Below the pieces are notes generated by a model that was given only the letters and a program-made list of their open reading frames with translations, searched no databases and was not told the origin of the DNA. Below are positions 9,257 through 17,407 of a stretch of 64,000 nt of DNA, in pieces. The translations under genes were made by a program, and so were the position numbers. The stretch lies in contig NZ_JAFCJE010000002.1 of assembly GCF_018131185.1 (NCBI RefSeq), positions 1 to 64,000 on the forward strand, given 5' to 3'. How positions within the stretch are numbered: position 1 is the stretch's first letter; every line of letters begins with the position of its first letter. This DNA is from Bradyrhizobium diazoefficiens. Its GTDB lineage: Bacteria; Pseudomonadota; Alphaproteobacteria; Rhizobiales; Xanthobacteraceae.

Positions 9257-10327
9257 ATGACCAAGCAGATCGCTCTCATCACGGGTGTAACCGGCCAGGA
9301 TGGTGCCTATCTGGCCGAGTATCTGCTTTCGCTGGGCTATGTCGTACACGGCATCAAGCGGCGCTCATCGTCGTTTAATACGGCGCGCGTCGATCATCTC
9401 TATCAGGATCCGCATGTCGGCGAAGTCCCGTTCCTGATGCACTACGGCGACATGACGGATTCAACCAATCTGATCCGCCTGATGCAGCAGATCCGGCCGA
9501 CCGAGATCTACAATCTCGCCGCCCAAAGTCACGTTGCCGTCAGTTTCGAGAGCCCGGAATACACCGCCAATGCCGACGCGATCGGCGTGCTGCGTCTGCT
9601 CGAGGCGATCCGCATTCTTGGTATGGAGAAGGAGACGCGGTTCTACCAGGCTTCCACCTCCGAGCTCTATGGCCTGGTGCAGGAGATCCCGCAGAAGGAG
9701 ACGACCCCGTTCTATCCGCGCTCGCCTTATGGGGTGGCAAAGCTGTACGGCTACTGGATCACGGTAAACTATCGCGAAGCCTATGGCATGTTCGCCTCCA
9801 ACGGTATTCTGTTCAACCATGAGAGCCCGATCCGTGGCGAGACCTTCGTGACCCGCAAGATCACGCGTGCCGTCGCGCGCATCGAGGTCGGCCTGGAAGA
9901 GACGCTCTATCTTGGCAATCTCGAAGCCAAGCGGGATTGGGGCCATGCCCGCGACTATGTCGAGGGCATGCACTTGATCCTGCAGGCCGATAAGCCAGAT
10001 GACTTCGTGCTTGCCACCGGCGAGATGCATTCCGTGCGGGAGATGGTCGAACTGGCCTTCGCGCAGATCGGCCGCCGCATCGAATGGCGGGGCGTGGGCG
10101 TCGAGGAAACCGGCGTCGACGCTGGAAGCGGCAAGACCGTGGTCCGAATCGATCCGACCTATTTTCGACCCACGGAGGTCGATCTTCTGGTCGGCGATGC
10201 CAGCAAGGCGCGCACCGAACTCGGATGGAAGCCAAAGCGGAGCTTTGTCCAGCTGGTTGAGGAAATGATGGCGAGTGATCTGGCCGAAGCACAACGGGAC
10301 GCTGCCAATGGCAACCGCTTCCTTTGA
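9257..10327 (+). CDS. gmd: GDP-mannose 4,6-dehydratase
   Basis: 356 residues, the usual length. N-terminal Rossmann motif [15 protein letters not shown], then the typical [19 protein letters not shown] loop; the Thr-Glu pair (STSELYG) and YGVAKLY give the SDR catalytic set; [16 protein letters not shown] is diagnostic for Gmd. It converts GDP-mannose to GDP-4-keto-6-deoxymannose in the cytoplasm. Its stop overlaps the start of fcl by 20 bases, so the two make one operon supplying GDP-L-fucose. A use in the polysaccharide locus that follows is inferred from position. An AGGAG stands about 17 bases before the ATG, farther than usual. Confidence 0.97.
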   Translation: MTKQIALITGVTGQDGAYLAEYLLSLGYVVHGIKRRSSSFNTARVDHLYQDPHVGEVPFLMHYGDMTDSTNLIRLMQQIRPTEIYNLAAQSHVAVSFESPEYTANADAIGVLRLLEAIRILGMEKETRFYQASTSELYGLVQEIPQKETTPFYPRSPYGVAKLYGYWITVNYREAYGMFASNGILFNHESPIRGETFVTRKITRAVARIEVGLEETLYLGNLEAKRDWGHARDYVEGMHLILQADKPDDFVLATGEMHSVREMVELAFAQIGRRIEWRGVGVEETGVDAGSGKTVVRIDPTYFRPTEVDLLVGDASKARTELGWKPKRSFVQLVEEMMASDLAEAQRDAANGNRFL

Positions 10328-11249
10328 GCTGAAGGGCAAAAGCGTCTACGTCGCTGGTCATCGCGGCATGGTCGGCAGCGCGCTGGTGCGCCGGCTGGCG
10401 CGCGAGGAGGTTGAACTGGTGACCGTGGATCGGCGCGAGGTCGATCTCTGCAATCAGGCCGCCGTATTCGATTGGTTCGCGAAGAGGCAGCCGCACGTCG
10501 TGTTCGTCGCCGCGGCCAAAGTCGGAGGAATTGCCGCCAATAGTACGCTACGCGCTGAGTTCATCTACGACAATATCACGATCGCGGCGAATGTGATCCA
10601 TGCCGCGCATCTGAACGGCGCCGAGAAGCTGATGTTTCTGGGGTCCTCCTGCATCTACCCGAAGCTGGCGCCACAGCCGCTGCGCGAGGACTCAATGTTG
10701 ACCGGCCCGCTGGAGCCGACCAACGAGCCCTATGCCATCGCCAAGATCGCCGGCATCAAGATGGCGGAGGCCTATCGCACCCAGTATGGGAGCGACTTCA
10801 TCAGCGTGATGCCGACCAATCTCTACGGCCCTGGCGACAATTATCATCCCGAGTACAGTCATGTCGTTGCCGCTCTAATCCGCCGCTTCCACGAGGCGAA
10901 GGTCGCGGGCGCAAAGGGGGTCGCGGTATGGGGCACCGGCACGCCCCGGCGCGAGTTTCTCTATGTCGACGACATGGCGGATGCCTGCGTCCATTTGATG
11001 AAGACCTATTCAAGCGCGGAGCTTGTCAATATCGGCACGGGCGAGGACATCACCATCGCGGAGTTCGCGCGTATCGTAGCCGAGGTCGTCGGCTATCGCG
11101 GCGAGATTACCTTCGACGTCTCGCGCCCGGACGGGACACCGCAAAAGCTACTGAACGTTGCTCGTTTGACGGAAGCCGGTTGGAGCGCTCGGACGCCGCT
11201 TACGGCCGGACTGAAGCTCGCCTACGAGGACTATTTGCGCAGCCGTTAG
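10308..11249 (+). CDS. fcl: GDP-L-fucose synthase
   Basis: 313 residues from the ATG at 10308; an in-frame upstream start at 10275 would lie deeper inside gmd. Motifs: [14 protein letters not shown] (NADP-binding), [15 protein letters not shown], and [20 protein letters not shown] with the catalytic Tyr and Lys; [25 protein letters not shown] is typical of GDP-fucose synthases. It epimerises and reduces the Gmd product to GDP-L-fucose. Translationally coupled to gmd. Confidence 0.97.
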   Translation: MATASFELKGKSVYVAGHRGMVGSALVRRLAREEVELVTVDRREVDLCNQAAVFDWFAKRQPHVVFVAAAKVGGIAANSTLRAEFIYDNITIAANVIHAAHLNGAEKLMFLGSSCIYPKLAPQPLREDSMLTGPLEPTNEPYAIAKIAGIKMAEAYRTQYGSDFISVMPTNLYGPGDNYHPEYSHVVAALIRRFHEAKVAGAKGVAVWGTGTPRREFLYVDDMADACVHLMKTYSSAELVNIGTGEDITIAEFARIVAEVVGYRGEITFDVSRPDGTPQKLLNVARLTEAGWSARTPLTAGLKLAYEDYLRSR

Positions 11250-11278
11250 GGGCAGGTCATGAACGAACCTTCTCCGCC

Positions 11279-11572
11279 TCAAGGTTTCTCGAACACGACT
11301 CCGATAAGATTGGCGCTCGACCAGACGAGGCGGCAGCTTCGGATGATGCGATCTTTCTCGAGCATCAGTTTGAATGTGAAATTCACGTACCGTTCCGACG
11401 GAAGCTCAATTGCTGCCCCTTGTTCCGACATATTGACGACGCGACAGCGTAAGCTGGCGCCGTCGCCTGAAATGTAGGCGACCTCGTCGACATCGACGCG
11501 GTCGAACGTTCGACGTTCTATCATTCTACTGCAAGCCGCAACGAGCTCACGTGCCAGCGCCCCTTGTCTCAA
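11279..11572 (-). CDS. PilZ-domain protein
   Basis: Up to 97 residues. It has the two c-di-GMP contact motifs of PilZ: RTFDR (RxxxR form) and NMSEQG (N/DxSxxG) about 30 residues later, inside a small beta-barrel pattern ending LVWSSANLIGVVF. By family knowledge PilZ domains bind c-di-GMP. It starts at a TTG (11572) that overlaps the stop of the upstream gene by 4 bases, or at an ATG (11524) just before the RxxxR motif. Its place between the adhesin module and the polysaccharide locus fits a role in c-di-GMP control of attachment, but no target is known. Confidence 0.8.
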   Translation of the reverse strand: MRQGALARELVAACSRMIERRTFDRVDVDEVAYISGDGASLRCRVVNMSEQGAAIELPSERYVNFTFKLMLEKDRIIRSCRLVWSSANLIGVVFEKP

Positions 11573-11766
11573 GCATTCGAAAATTGTCGCGCGATCTGCG
11601 CTTCTAGGTCTGATCGTTGCTTGGCGAGACTTTCTCTTTGCTCAAGCATATCGTGACCGTCACGTTCGAGCACTTCAATCAAGATGGTTTGGTTTTCTAT
11701 ACAGAGTTGCTTGGCCGCAATTTCTCGTGCAGCGGTAGCTAGTTCATCGTCGCAATGTGAGGTCAT
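11569..11766 (-). CDS. Small coiled-coil protein upstream of PilZ gene
   Basis: 65 residues, strongly helical and charged, with a heptad-like pattern (DMLEQRESLAKQRSDLEAQIARQF). No membrane segment or signal. It overlaps the PilZ gene by 4 bases (TTGA), indicating an operon and translational coupling. I do not recognise the family. A partner or oligomerisation module for the PilZ protein is a guess from the overlap. Confidence 0.6.
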   Translation of the reverse strand: MTSHCDDELATAAREIAAKQLCIENQTILIEVLERDGHDMLEQRESLAKQRSDLEAQIARQFSNA

Positions 11767-12627
11767 GGGAAATCTCTTGGCTGCCGTTTGGCGAGTAAAG
11801 CTAAATCCTACCTGACCTTACCTGCGAAAAGGTTACCTGATCGGTGCTGCCCCTCGCACACACGGTACCGACGTAACTTTGGGGCGTCATGGTGAAGCAT
11901 CATGATCGAAGGCGAGGCCGGCACCAACTACCTCCGAGACATCATGTTGACGCCTCTCACCCGTCGACCTGCCGCGACCGCATCATGCTTGCGTTCGACT
12001 TATCACGTGTGGGGTGACGGCGAATGCCGGGGCGGCGGACCGCGGCCATCTGCTCTCGGCTGCCGATAGTCCGCAGAGGCCCACGGCAGCATAAACCTGG
12101 CCTCGAACAGCACCGCCGAGCAGATAAGGCCGCAGCGCCCTTCGTCTCGTGGACGCGCTCCCTCCCTCAGGAAAACGTGCCCTGCAAGGTCAATCGGCAC
12201 GTCTTTCGGGATATGGATCACGGCGGACTGCTGCAGGACCTCTGGCTCGAGCAAGCCAGCCCGCTCAAACTCCCTTATGAGCTGCTTGATCGCCTGGAGC
12301 TGTCTGCGAGCCGCTTTTACTTGCTATCACTTTGCCGTCGTTCGCCAGCGCGCCGGGGCTGACCAGCTCTACGTTCATCAGCGTGTGCGAGGTACCGGAG
12401 ATCTCTTCGCGAAAAAGCCGCTCGACCATCGACGGCGATGTTGGTGGAGTAGAGGGCTTGATCTCCACACTCGAGTTTTAGGCAGTTCATTCCGGCTCGG
12501 GAGCCGAAGGCCAACCGGTCTTCAACTAGGGCCCCCCTCAAACGAAAACCGCCGCCACTGGTCTCAGCCCAGCATGTGCGGCGGTTTGGAATCGCATGGT
12601 GCGGCGGTCTGCCGACCGCCCCCGCGC
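11767..12627. other. Gene-poor region with degenerate coding trace
   Basis: About 860 bp without an intact recognisable gene. The part 12003-12468 on the minus strand reads as one protein only if a frameshift is corrected (annotated separately). The rest shows overlapping frames on both strands typical of GC-rich noncoding DNA. Confidence 0.5.
12003..12468 (-). pseudogene. Frameshifted hypothetical gene
   Basis: Two adjacent minus-strand frames look coding in turn. The first runs from an ATG at 12468 through VERLFREEISGTSHTLMNV to DGKVIASK. The next frame continues AARRQLQAIKQLIREFERAG and QQSAVIHIPKDVPIDLAGHV. The switch falls at a run of four T (12315-12318 on the plus strand); one base fewer there would join the frames. 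Residues after about LAGHVFLR look non-coding. Family unknown. It could be a true pseudogene, a sequencing error, or chance. Confidence 0.35.
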
Positions 12628-12891
12628 TTACCGGACGTACCAATATCCCCACCAGCGCTGCGACACCGGCCGCGCCTGCGCCTTCATGGCCGCGACTTCC
12701 TCGACCGGGCGAAGCTGGGGACCATAGACCGCGGGCGGGTAAACGTCGTCCCACAGCACAAGCCCGCCCTGGGCGGCGGCTGCGCGATGGGGCGGAGCAA
12801 CGGCGAGCTCGGCGGCCGGGGCGACGGACGTCGTCACGGTGAGCCCAAGGGCGGCCAGGGCAATGGATGGAATAAGGGCCCGAAAGTTCAT
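12628..12891 (-). CDS. Small secreted hypothetical protein
   Basis: 87 residues from the ATG at 12891, chosen because it starts a signal peptide (MNFRALIPSIALAALGLTVT...APAAE) and follows an AGAGGG ribosome site; longer upstream frames lack this. The mature part is short, Ala/Pro-rich, and ends in an aromatic WWGYWYV segment. Such small exported proteins are common in Bradyrhizobium-type genomes. Function unknown. Confidence 0.6.
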   Translation of the reverse strand: MNFRALIPSIALAALGLTVTTSVAPAAELAVAPPHRAAAAQGGLVLWDDVYPPAVYGPQLRPVEEVAAMKAQARPVSQRWWGYWYVR

Positions 12892-13240
12892 TGGATTGAA
12901 TCCCTCTGAAATGCGGTGAGAAATAATGCGACGGCTGCCGGACGGTTGCAAGAGTATGGCGCGACCGAACTGCCCGAAGTTCCTCGTCATGGACAAGGTC
13001 TGCTCGGCCAATCTGCGGCCGGGCCGCGGAGCGCGTCCTTCTCTCCCTCATATAGAGTGGCCGCCATACGGAGTATTCGGTGATCGTCGTCGATCGAGAA
13101 GAGATGTGGCAGCGGCCAGCAGCGAGTGCACATTGGGAATGCAACCTTGAACAATCTTTCGGCGCCGATGAGTGATCGAGAACCATGATGTCGACACACT
13201 GCTCGCTCTTGATGTGAACAGGACTATCCAGGACGACTCC
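12892..13240. other. Intergenic region without visible genes
   Basis: About 350 bp. I see no gene, repeat or clear terminator; it probably holds the promoter of the small secreted protein on the minus strand. Confidence 0.4.
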
Positions 13241-13408
13241 ATGACTTCTGCGTTTGTTTCCGCTTCCATTTTCGGCGCTGGTCTCATCCTTGGATACGCG
13301 CTGCGCGTTTGGCGCGTCGAACGAAGAGGTGCGCACGCATCCTACGGCGCTTCGGACCAGACATCCCAACCCACCTCAACGTTCGGTCACCCGAGACGAG
13401 CCTTCTAG
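13241..13408 (+). CDS. Possible small single-pass membrane protein
   Basis: 55 residues from the ATG at 13241, preceded by CAGGACGA. The first 25 residues (SAFVSASIFGAGLILGYALR) could span the membrane and are followed by basic residues. There is no family evidence; the tail looks random. It may be a chance frame. Confidence 0.25.
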   Translation: MTSAFVSASIFGAGLILGYALRVWRVERRGAHASYGASDQTSQPTSTFGHPRRAF

Positions 13409-13467
13409 ATGTCGTCGAATTCGCTGCCGGCATCCGGCCTCACACCGAAACGAAGGGGCACGACGAC

Positions 13468-13734
13468 ATGAGCGAGCCCAAGAAGGACGCTCCGCGACGC
13501 TACATCGTGGATGGCGCCGGGCAGCGCGTGCTCGTAGGTCTGACGATCTCGGAGACCGTCGAGTTTGAAGCGCTGGACAGGCCGGACACCGATCTGATCG
13601 GCGAAACGGCGCGCGTCCGTCAGGCCCAGCACGGCGAACGTTGGGTGGAGCTCTACATCAAGCACGAACGAGCCTGGAGCGACTGGATGGCGCAGACCCG
13701 TGCGCGGCTAGAGAAGCCGCCGTTGGTCAACTAG
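13468..13734 (+). CDS. Conserved-looking small hypothetical protein
   Basis: 88 residues from the ATG at 13468 (AAGGGGC about 10 bases upstream); a longer in-frame start at 13309 gives an unlikely basic N-terminus. Soluble, with the beta-strand-like segment RRYIVDGAGQRVLVGLTISE followed by an acidic stretch and a charged helix. No signal or membrane segment. Family not recognised. Confidence 0.6.
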   Translation: MSEPKKDAPRRYIVDGAGQRVLVGLTISETVEFEALDRPDTDLIGETARVRQAQHGERWVELYIKHERAWSDWMAQTRARLEKPPLVN

Positions 13735-13814
13735 GGGTTGACCCTGGGCAGCAGACAACCACGCCATCCCGGCGAAGCCTCCTCGCGCGTCAGTGGCAGG
13801 CGCTTGTCCTCACC

Positions 13815-14552
13815 TCACACCGCGAGCATGCGGCTGCCCTGAATGCTCATCAGGGTGAGATTGCCGGTCGCATAGGCGCCGGTGTCGATGTTGACGCGGT
13901 TTGCCAGGAATTCGGCGCTGCGGACCGGCGTATGTCCATGCACGATGTATTTGCCGAACTGCTCCTCGCTCCGCAGGAACTCTTCGCGAATCCAGAGCAG
14001 ATCCCGCTCCGTCTGCTCAGCCAGCGGAACGCCCGGACGAACGCCGGCGTGAACGAAGAAGAAGTCGCCGCAACTGAAGCTCAGCCGCAGATTGTCCAGG
14101 AATTCCAGATGTTCGGTAGGCATTGCCCGAATCAAATCGCGCAATATCGACGCCGGCTCGTCGCGCTTCAAGTCAGGTGGGGCGAGCCCGTAGGACATCA
14201 ATGTCTGCGTCCCGCCGACGGCAATCCAGTCCTCGAACAGCGAAGGATCTTCGAACACCCTCACAAGAAACGCCTCGTGGTTTCCCTTGAGGAAAACCGC
14301 GTTACCCCGGCGGCTCCGTTCGACCAGGATGTCGAGAGTGGCGCGCGTATCCGGGCCGCGGTCGATGTAATCGCCCATGAAGACCTCGATCGCATAGCGC
14401 GGCCGGCTGCAAGCGACGTCGGCATCGATCACCCGCAACATCGGCTGGAGCAAATGCGCGCATCCGTGGATATCGGAGATCGCGTAGATGCGAACTCCCT
14501 CCGGCAATCGCGGTTTGGGGATGGGCGGACGTGGTCTGGCGAGAGATATCAT
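13815..14552 (-). CDS. PPP-family metallophosphoesterase (serine/threonine phosphatase-like)
   Basis: 245 residues from the ATG at 14552. All metal-site motifs of the calcineurin-like PPP family are present: ISDIHG near the N-terminus, GDYIDRGPDT, and GNHE, followed by downstream His residues in FFFVHAGVRPG and VHGHTPV. This is the ApaH/PrpA-like subgroup acting on phosphoproteins or dinucleoside polyphosphates; the substrate cannot be told from sequence. The longer open frame to 14771 adds an implausible N-terminus. It is convergent with the small gene before it and divergent from the priming transferase gene. Confidence 0.88.
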   Translation of the reverse strand: MISLARPRPPIPKPRLPEGVRIYAISDIHGCAHLLQPMLRVIDADVACSRPRYAIEVFMGDYIDRGPDTRATLDILVERSRRGNAVFLKGNHEAFLVRVFEDPSLFEDWIAVGGTQTLMSYGLAPPDLKRDEPASILRDLIRAMPTEHLEFLDNLRLSFSCGDFFFVHAGVRPGVPLAEQTERDLLWIREEFLRSEEQFGKYIVHGHTPVRSAEFLANRVNIDTGAYATGNLTLMSIQGSRMLAV

Positions 14553-15153
14553 GGCGCTCAATCGATTGGGTCGTCGAAAAGTTTCCCCAAGTCGCCGGCA
14601 CCGGAGGGCTTCCATCCAACACGAACGAGGCGAGTTCGGCGAGGGAGCGTCCCTGTTCTCCGGCCCGATCACGCCAAAAGAAGGGCGGCATTTCTTGCCC
14701 ACCTTGGGCAGCGCGAACAACTGGTCCGCAGGAATTGCATCGCCGAATGCGACGGTGCGGCAAAGTTGCATGCCTGCACGAAATTTCGCGACGCACGCCC
14801 AGATAGAATTCCCTCGAAATTCTCGCGAATGATCCGCCGCGCATCATCAGAAAATTGAATCGCCCGAAAGATGAGCGGCGATGCGCTCGCGCGACGAGCA
14901 GGCATCGCACGGAGCGTGGAACTTGATTCAAAATGGGGCAACCCGTTCGCTCATATGTCATCACTGTGACGACTTTTTCAGCGCATTGAATTTCGCTGCG
15001 CATTTCAACATCGCGTATCATCCGTGCGCCGCAAAAGTTTTGCGTGCGGCGCCACAATCTCGCTGCGATCAACCAACACTTTCCGTGCGGGGATTGACGA
15101 GTCTTCAGCATCACGATGAGCGTCAGACACTCTCTCGATTGACAGAGGTACGA
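14553..15153. other. Long divergent promoter region upstream of the priming transferase
   Basis: About 600 bp with no supported gene; the frames crossing it are extensions of flanking genes or lack start sites and families. Base composition is lower in GC than the genes. It contains the palindrome at 15030-15044. Confidence 0.55.
15030..15044. promoter_or_regulatory. Palindrome CGCAAAAGTTTTGCG upstream of priming transferase gene
   Basis: A 7-bp perfect dyad around one central base, 110 bp upstream of the ATG at 15154. It is made of one CGCAA and one TTGCG pentamer, the same word enriched at four other promoters of the polysaccharide locus. Likely operator; regulator unknown. Confidence 0.45.
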
Positions 15154-16584
15154 ATGGCTGTTGCAACTTATGGTTCTGAAAACACTCACGCGCTGTCGTC
15201 GATGCGCGGCAGCTCACTTCAGAGGCCGTTTCAGATCGTCGTCATGGCTGCGGACTTTCTGCTGATCCTGCTGAGCTATGCCGCGGGAGCTTCGCTGTAC
15301 GGTGCGGCCGTCGCTTCGCCCACCGATGGCGCTTCGGTGGGAGCGGGGTTGTTTGTCGGCGTGGTGTTCGTTGCGGTCGCTTATTTCCGGGATGTCTATG
15401 CCACGCACCGCCTGCTCAATGTCGTATGGCAGCTTCGAAAGGCGGTCTTTATCTGGCTGACGTCTCTGACGATCCTCGCCGTTGCGGCCTTCCTGCTGAA
15501 ATCGACGGACAATCTCTCCCGGGGCACCGTCATCGTGTTCGCCGTGATCGGCGGACTTGGCCTGATCAGCCTTCGCTTCGTCTGGCAGGCCGTGTTCGGC
15601 ACGAGCTTTGCTAGAAGCCGGCTGGTCGATCGCAAGGTGATCCTGCTCAGCCTCAAGCCGCTCGATTTCACCTCGAGCCGCTTCAAGGATCTGCGGAGGA
15701 ATGGCTTCGATGTCACGCGCCATTTCGTGCTCGGCGCCGATCGGGACGACGGCCAATGGGAGCGGCAGATTCGCGACGTGATCCGTCAATCGCGCTCGGC
15801 TGATGTCGACGAATATCTGCTTGCGATCGACTGGAACGAATTGCCGATGCTCCGCAAGCTGGGACACCATCTACGCGCCGTCCCGCAGCCCATACGCCTG
15901 CTGCCGGATGACCCGGTCGCTGATCTGGTGGCCCGTCCCTTTCTTCCGGTCAGTGGAACCGTAGCGGTCGAGATCCAGCGGCCGCCTCTCAATATTATCG
16001 AGCGGTTACAAAAGCGCTGTCTCGACGTTGGTGTCGCCCTGTTCGCGCTTGTGATGCTTACACCGCTGCTGCTGACCGTTGCCCTGCTGATCAAGCTGGA
16101 TTCCCCGGGAACCGTCATATTCCGGCAGTCGCGCCGCGGCTTCAACGGCAGGCCCTTCGAGATCTGGAAATTTCGTACGATGACCGTCAGCGAGAATGGC
16201 GAGACGGTAACGCAGGCGACAAAGAAGGATGCCCGGGTCACCAAGATCGGGCGATTCCTTCGCATGACCAGCATCGACGAACTGCCGCAGCTCTGGAACG
16301 TGCTGCGCGGGGATATGTCACTGGTGGGGCCGCGTCCTCACGCTCTCGCCCATGACAATTATTATGACGAGCTCATCAGCAAATACGTCTACCGGCACCA
16401 CATGAAGCCGGGTCTGACTGGCTGGGCGCAGGTGAACGGGTTCAGAGGGGAAACGCCGACGATCGATCTGATGGAGAAACGGGTCGAGTACGACGTGTGG
16501 TACGTCGGCAATTGGAGTATCTGGCTCGATCTGAAGATCATGGCCCGCACCGCATCCGCAGTGATGTTCCAGGAAGCCTACTAA
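15154..16584 (+). CDS. WcaJ-type undecaprenyl-phosphate sugar-1-phosphate transferase
   Basis: 476 residues from the ATG at 15154 (AGAGG eight bases before). The N-terminal half has four hydrophobic segments and a CoA-binding-like domain; the C-terminal ~190 residues are the bacterial sugar transferase domain (KRCLDVGVALFALVMLTPLL, RQSRRGFNGRPFEIWKFRTM, LVGPRPHA, MKPGLTGWAQVNGFRG). It starts polysaccharide repeat units by moving a hexose-1-phosphate (usually glucose or galactose) to undecaprenyl phosphate at the inner membrane. It lies next to the BY-kinase and Wzx/Wzy genes and is the only priming enzyme seen in the locus. Confidence 0.95.
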   Translation: MAVATYGSENTHALSSMRGSSLQRPFQIVVMAADFLLILLSYAAGASLYGAAVASPTDGASVGAGLFVGVVFVAVAYFRDVYATHRLLNVVWQLRKAVFIWLTSLTILAVAAFLLKSTDNLSRGTVIVFAVIGGLGLISLRFVWQAVFGTSFARSRLVDRKVILLSLKPLDFTSSRFKDLRRNGFDVTRHFVLGADRDDGQWERQIRDVIRQSRSADVDEYLLAIDWNELPMLRKLGHHLRAVPQPIRLLPDDPVADLVARPFLPVSGTVAVEIQRPPLNIIERLQKRCLDVGVALFALVMLTPLLLTVALLIKLDSPGTVIFRQSRRGFNGRPFEIWKFRTMTVSENGETVTQATKKDARVTKIGRFLRMTSIDELPQLWNVLRGDMSLVGPRPHALAHDNYYDELISKYVYRHHMKPGLTGWAQVNGFRGETPTIDLMEKRVEYDVWYVGNWSIWLDLKIMARTASAVMFQEAY

Positions 16585-16629
16585 CCGCTCGATGTCCCGA
16601 TGATCTGGAACGGCCGGCTCTCGAGCCGA

Positions 16630-16917
16630 TCAGGTTCCATCCCGCCTCGACCTGCTGAAGAGCCGCACGACCGCATCGCGTAACGCGAGCAACGGCGGCA
16701 CCAGCACGAAGAATGCCCCCATCGCGACGGAGACGATGATATGGCGAACCGAGAAGGGTTCGTCCTGGCCGATTTCTCGTACGCTGGGATCGATTGGCGC
16801 AGGCGAAAGCGTCGTCGCCATCGGCTGCCGACGCGGCTTGCGTGGGGGAACCACGATCAACACGAACAGGATGTTGAGCAGAACCCAAACAGTCAAAATC
16901 GTCAGGACGATCAGCAT
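16630..16917 (-). CDS. Small two-segment membrane protein
   Basis: 95 residues: N-terminal membrane segment (MLIVLTILTVWVLLNILFVL), a basic Pro-rich linker, and a second hydrophobic stretch (HIIVSVAMGAFFVLVPPLLA) followed by Arg-rich residues. Convergent with the priming transferase gene. Function unknown. Confidence 0.6.
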   Translation of the reverse strand: MLIVLTILTVWVLLNILFVLIVVPPRKPRRQPMATTLSPAPIDPSVREIGQDEPFSVRHIIVSVAMGAFFVLVPPLLALRDAVVRLFSRSRRDGT

Positions 16918-17406
16918 TCCGAGCCTACCGGCAAAGAACTACAAAATATGCGCCGAGGTTAGCCTGAGGGAACCCAGAAAGAAAGATGCCCAAAATTTCG
17001 GCATTCTGAAGCATCGAGGACCGGATCGCCTCGTCTTATCGACAGATGATTACCAATTGGCGCACTGTCGTAGCGATCACCGCCTTCGTCAATCATTGCT
17101 TTTGGCTAGAGCAATAACTGCAAGTTGTGGATTCCGGACGAATACGGAGGCCTGAGCGGTCCGGTGGGCCTGGCGCAATCTCCGGCTTCGTGCGCGAAGG
17201 GCACATTCGATCGCCTTTCAGGGACAGTTCCGCAAGACGCGAAAAAGGCCCGCTGCCAGAACGGCAGCGGGCCCGAGGTCGTTACAATTCGGCTGCGCGC
17301 GGCGCCGCCTAAAGCATGATCCGGAAAAGTGCGCAGCGGTTCTCCGAAAAGCTCATGCTTCAACGACAACTTCAAGCGCGATGGCTATTCCCAATCGCAT
17401 CGCGCT
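16918..17406. other. Intergenic region with terminator and palindromic repeat
   Basis: About 490 bp. From 16918 to 17240 I see nothing gene-like. It then holds a strong terminator (17247-17273) and the repeat element at 17312-17407, both annotated separately. Confidence 0.6.
17247..17273 (-). terminator. Rho-independent terminator downstream of BY-kinase gene
   Basis: Perfect 11-bp stem GGCCCGCTGCC / GGCAGCGGGCC with a 5-base loop. On the minus strand it is followed by TTTTT, as expected for the transcript of the kinase gene that ends at 17407. Confidence 0.85.
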
Positions 17407-17407
17407 T
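17312..17407. repeat. Palindromic intergenic repeat of alphaproteobacterial type
   Basis: Two hairpins in a row: AAGCATGA (17312-17319) with TCATGCTT (17353-17360), then AAGCGCGATG (17374-17383) with CATCGCGCTT (17398-17407). The wording (AAAGCATGATCCGGAAAAGT) matches from memory a short repeat scattered through Bradyrhizobium and relatives. It abuts and overlaps the stop codon of the kinase gene. Confidence 0.7.
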
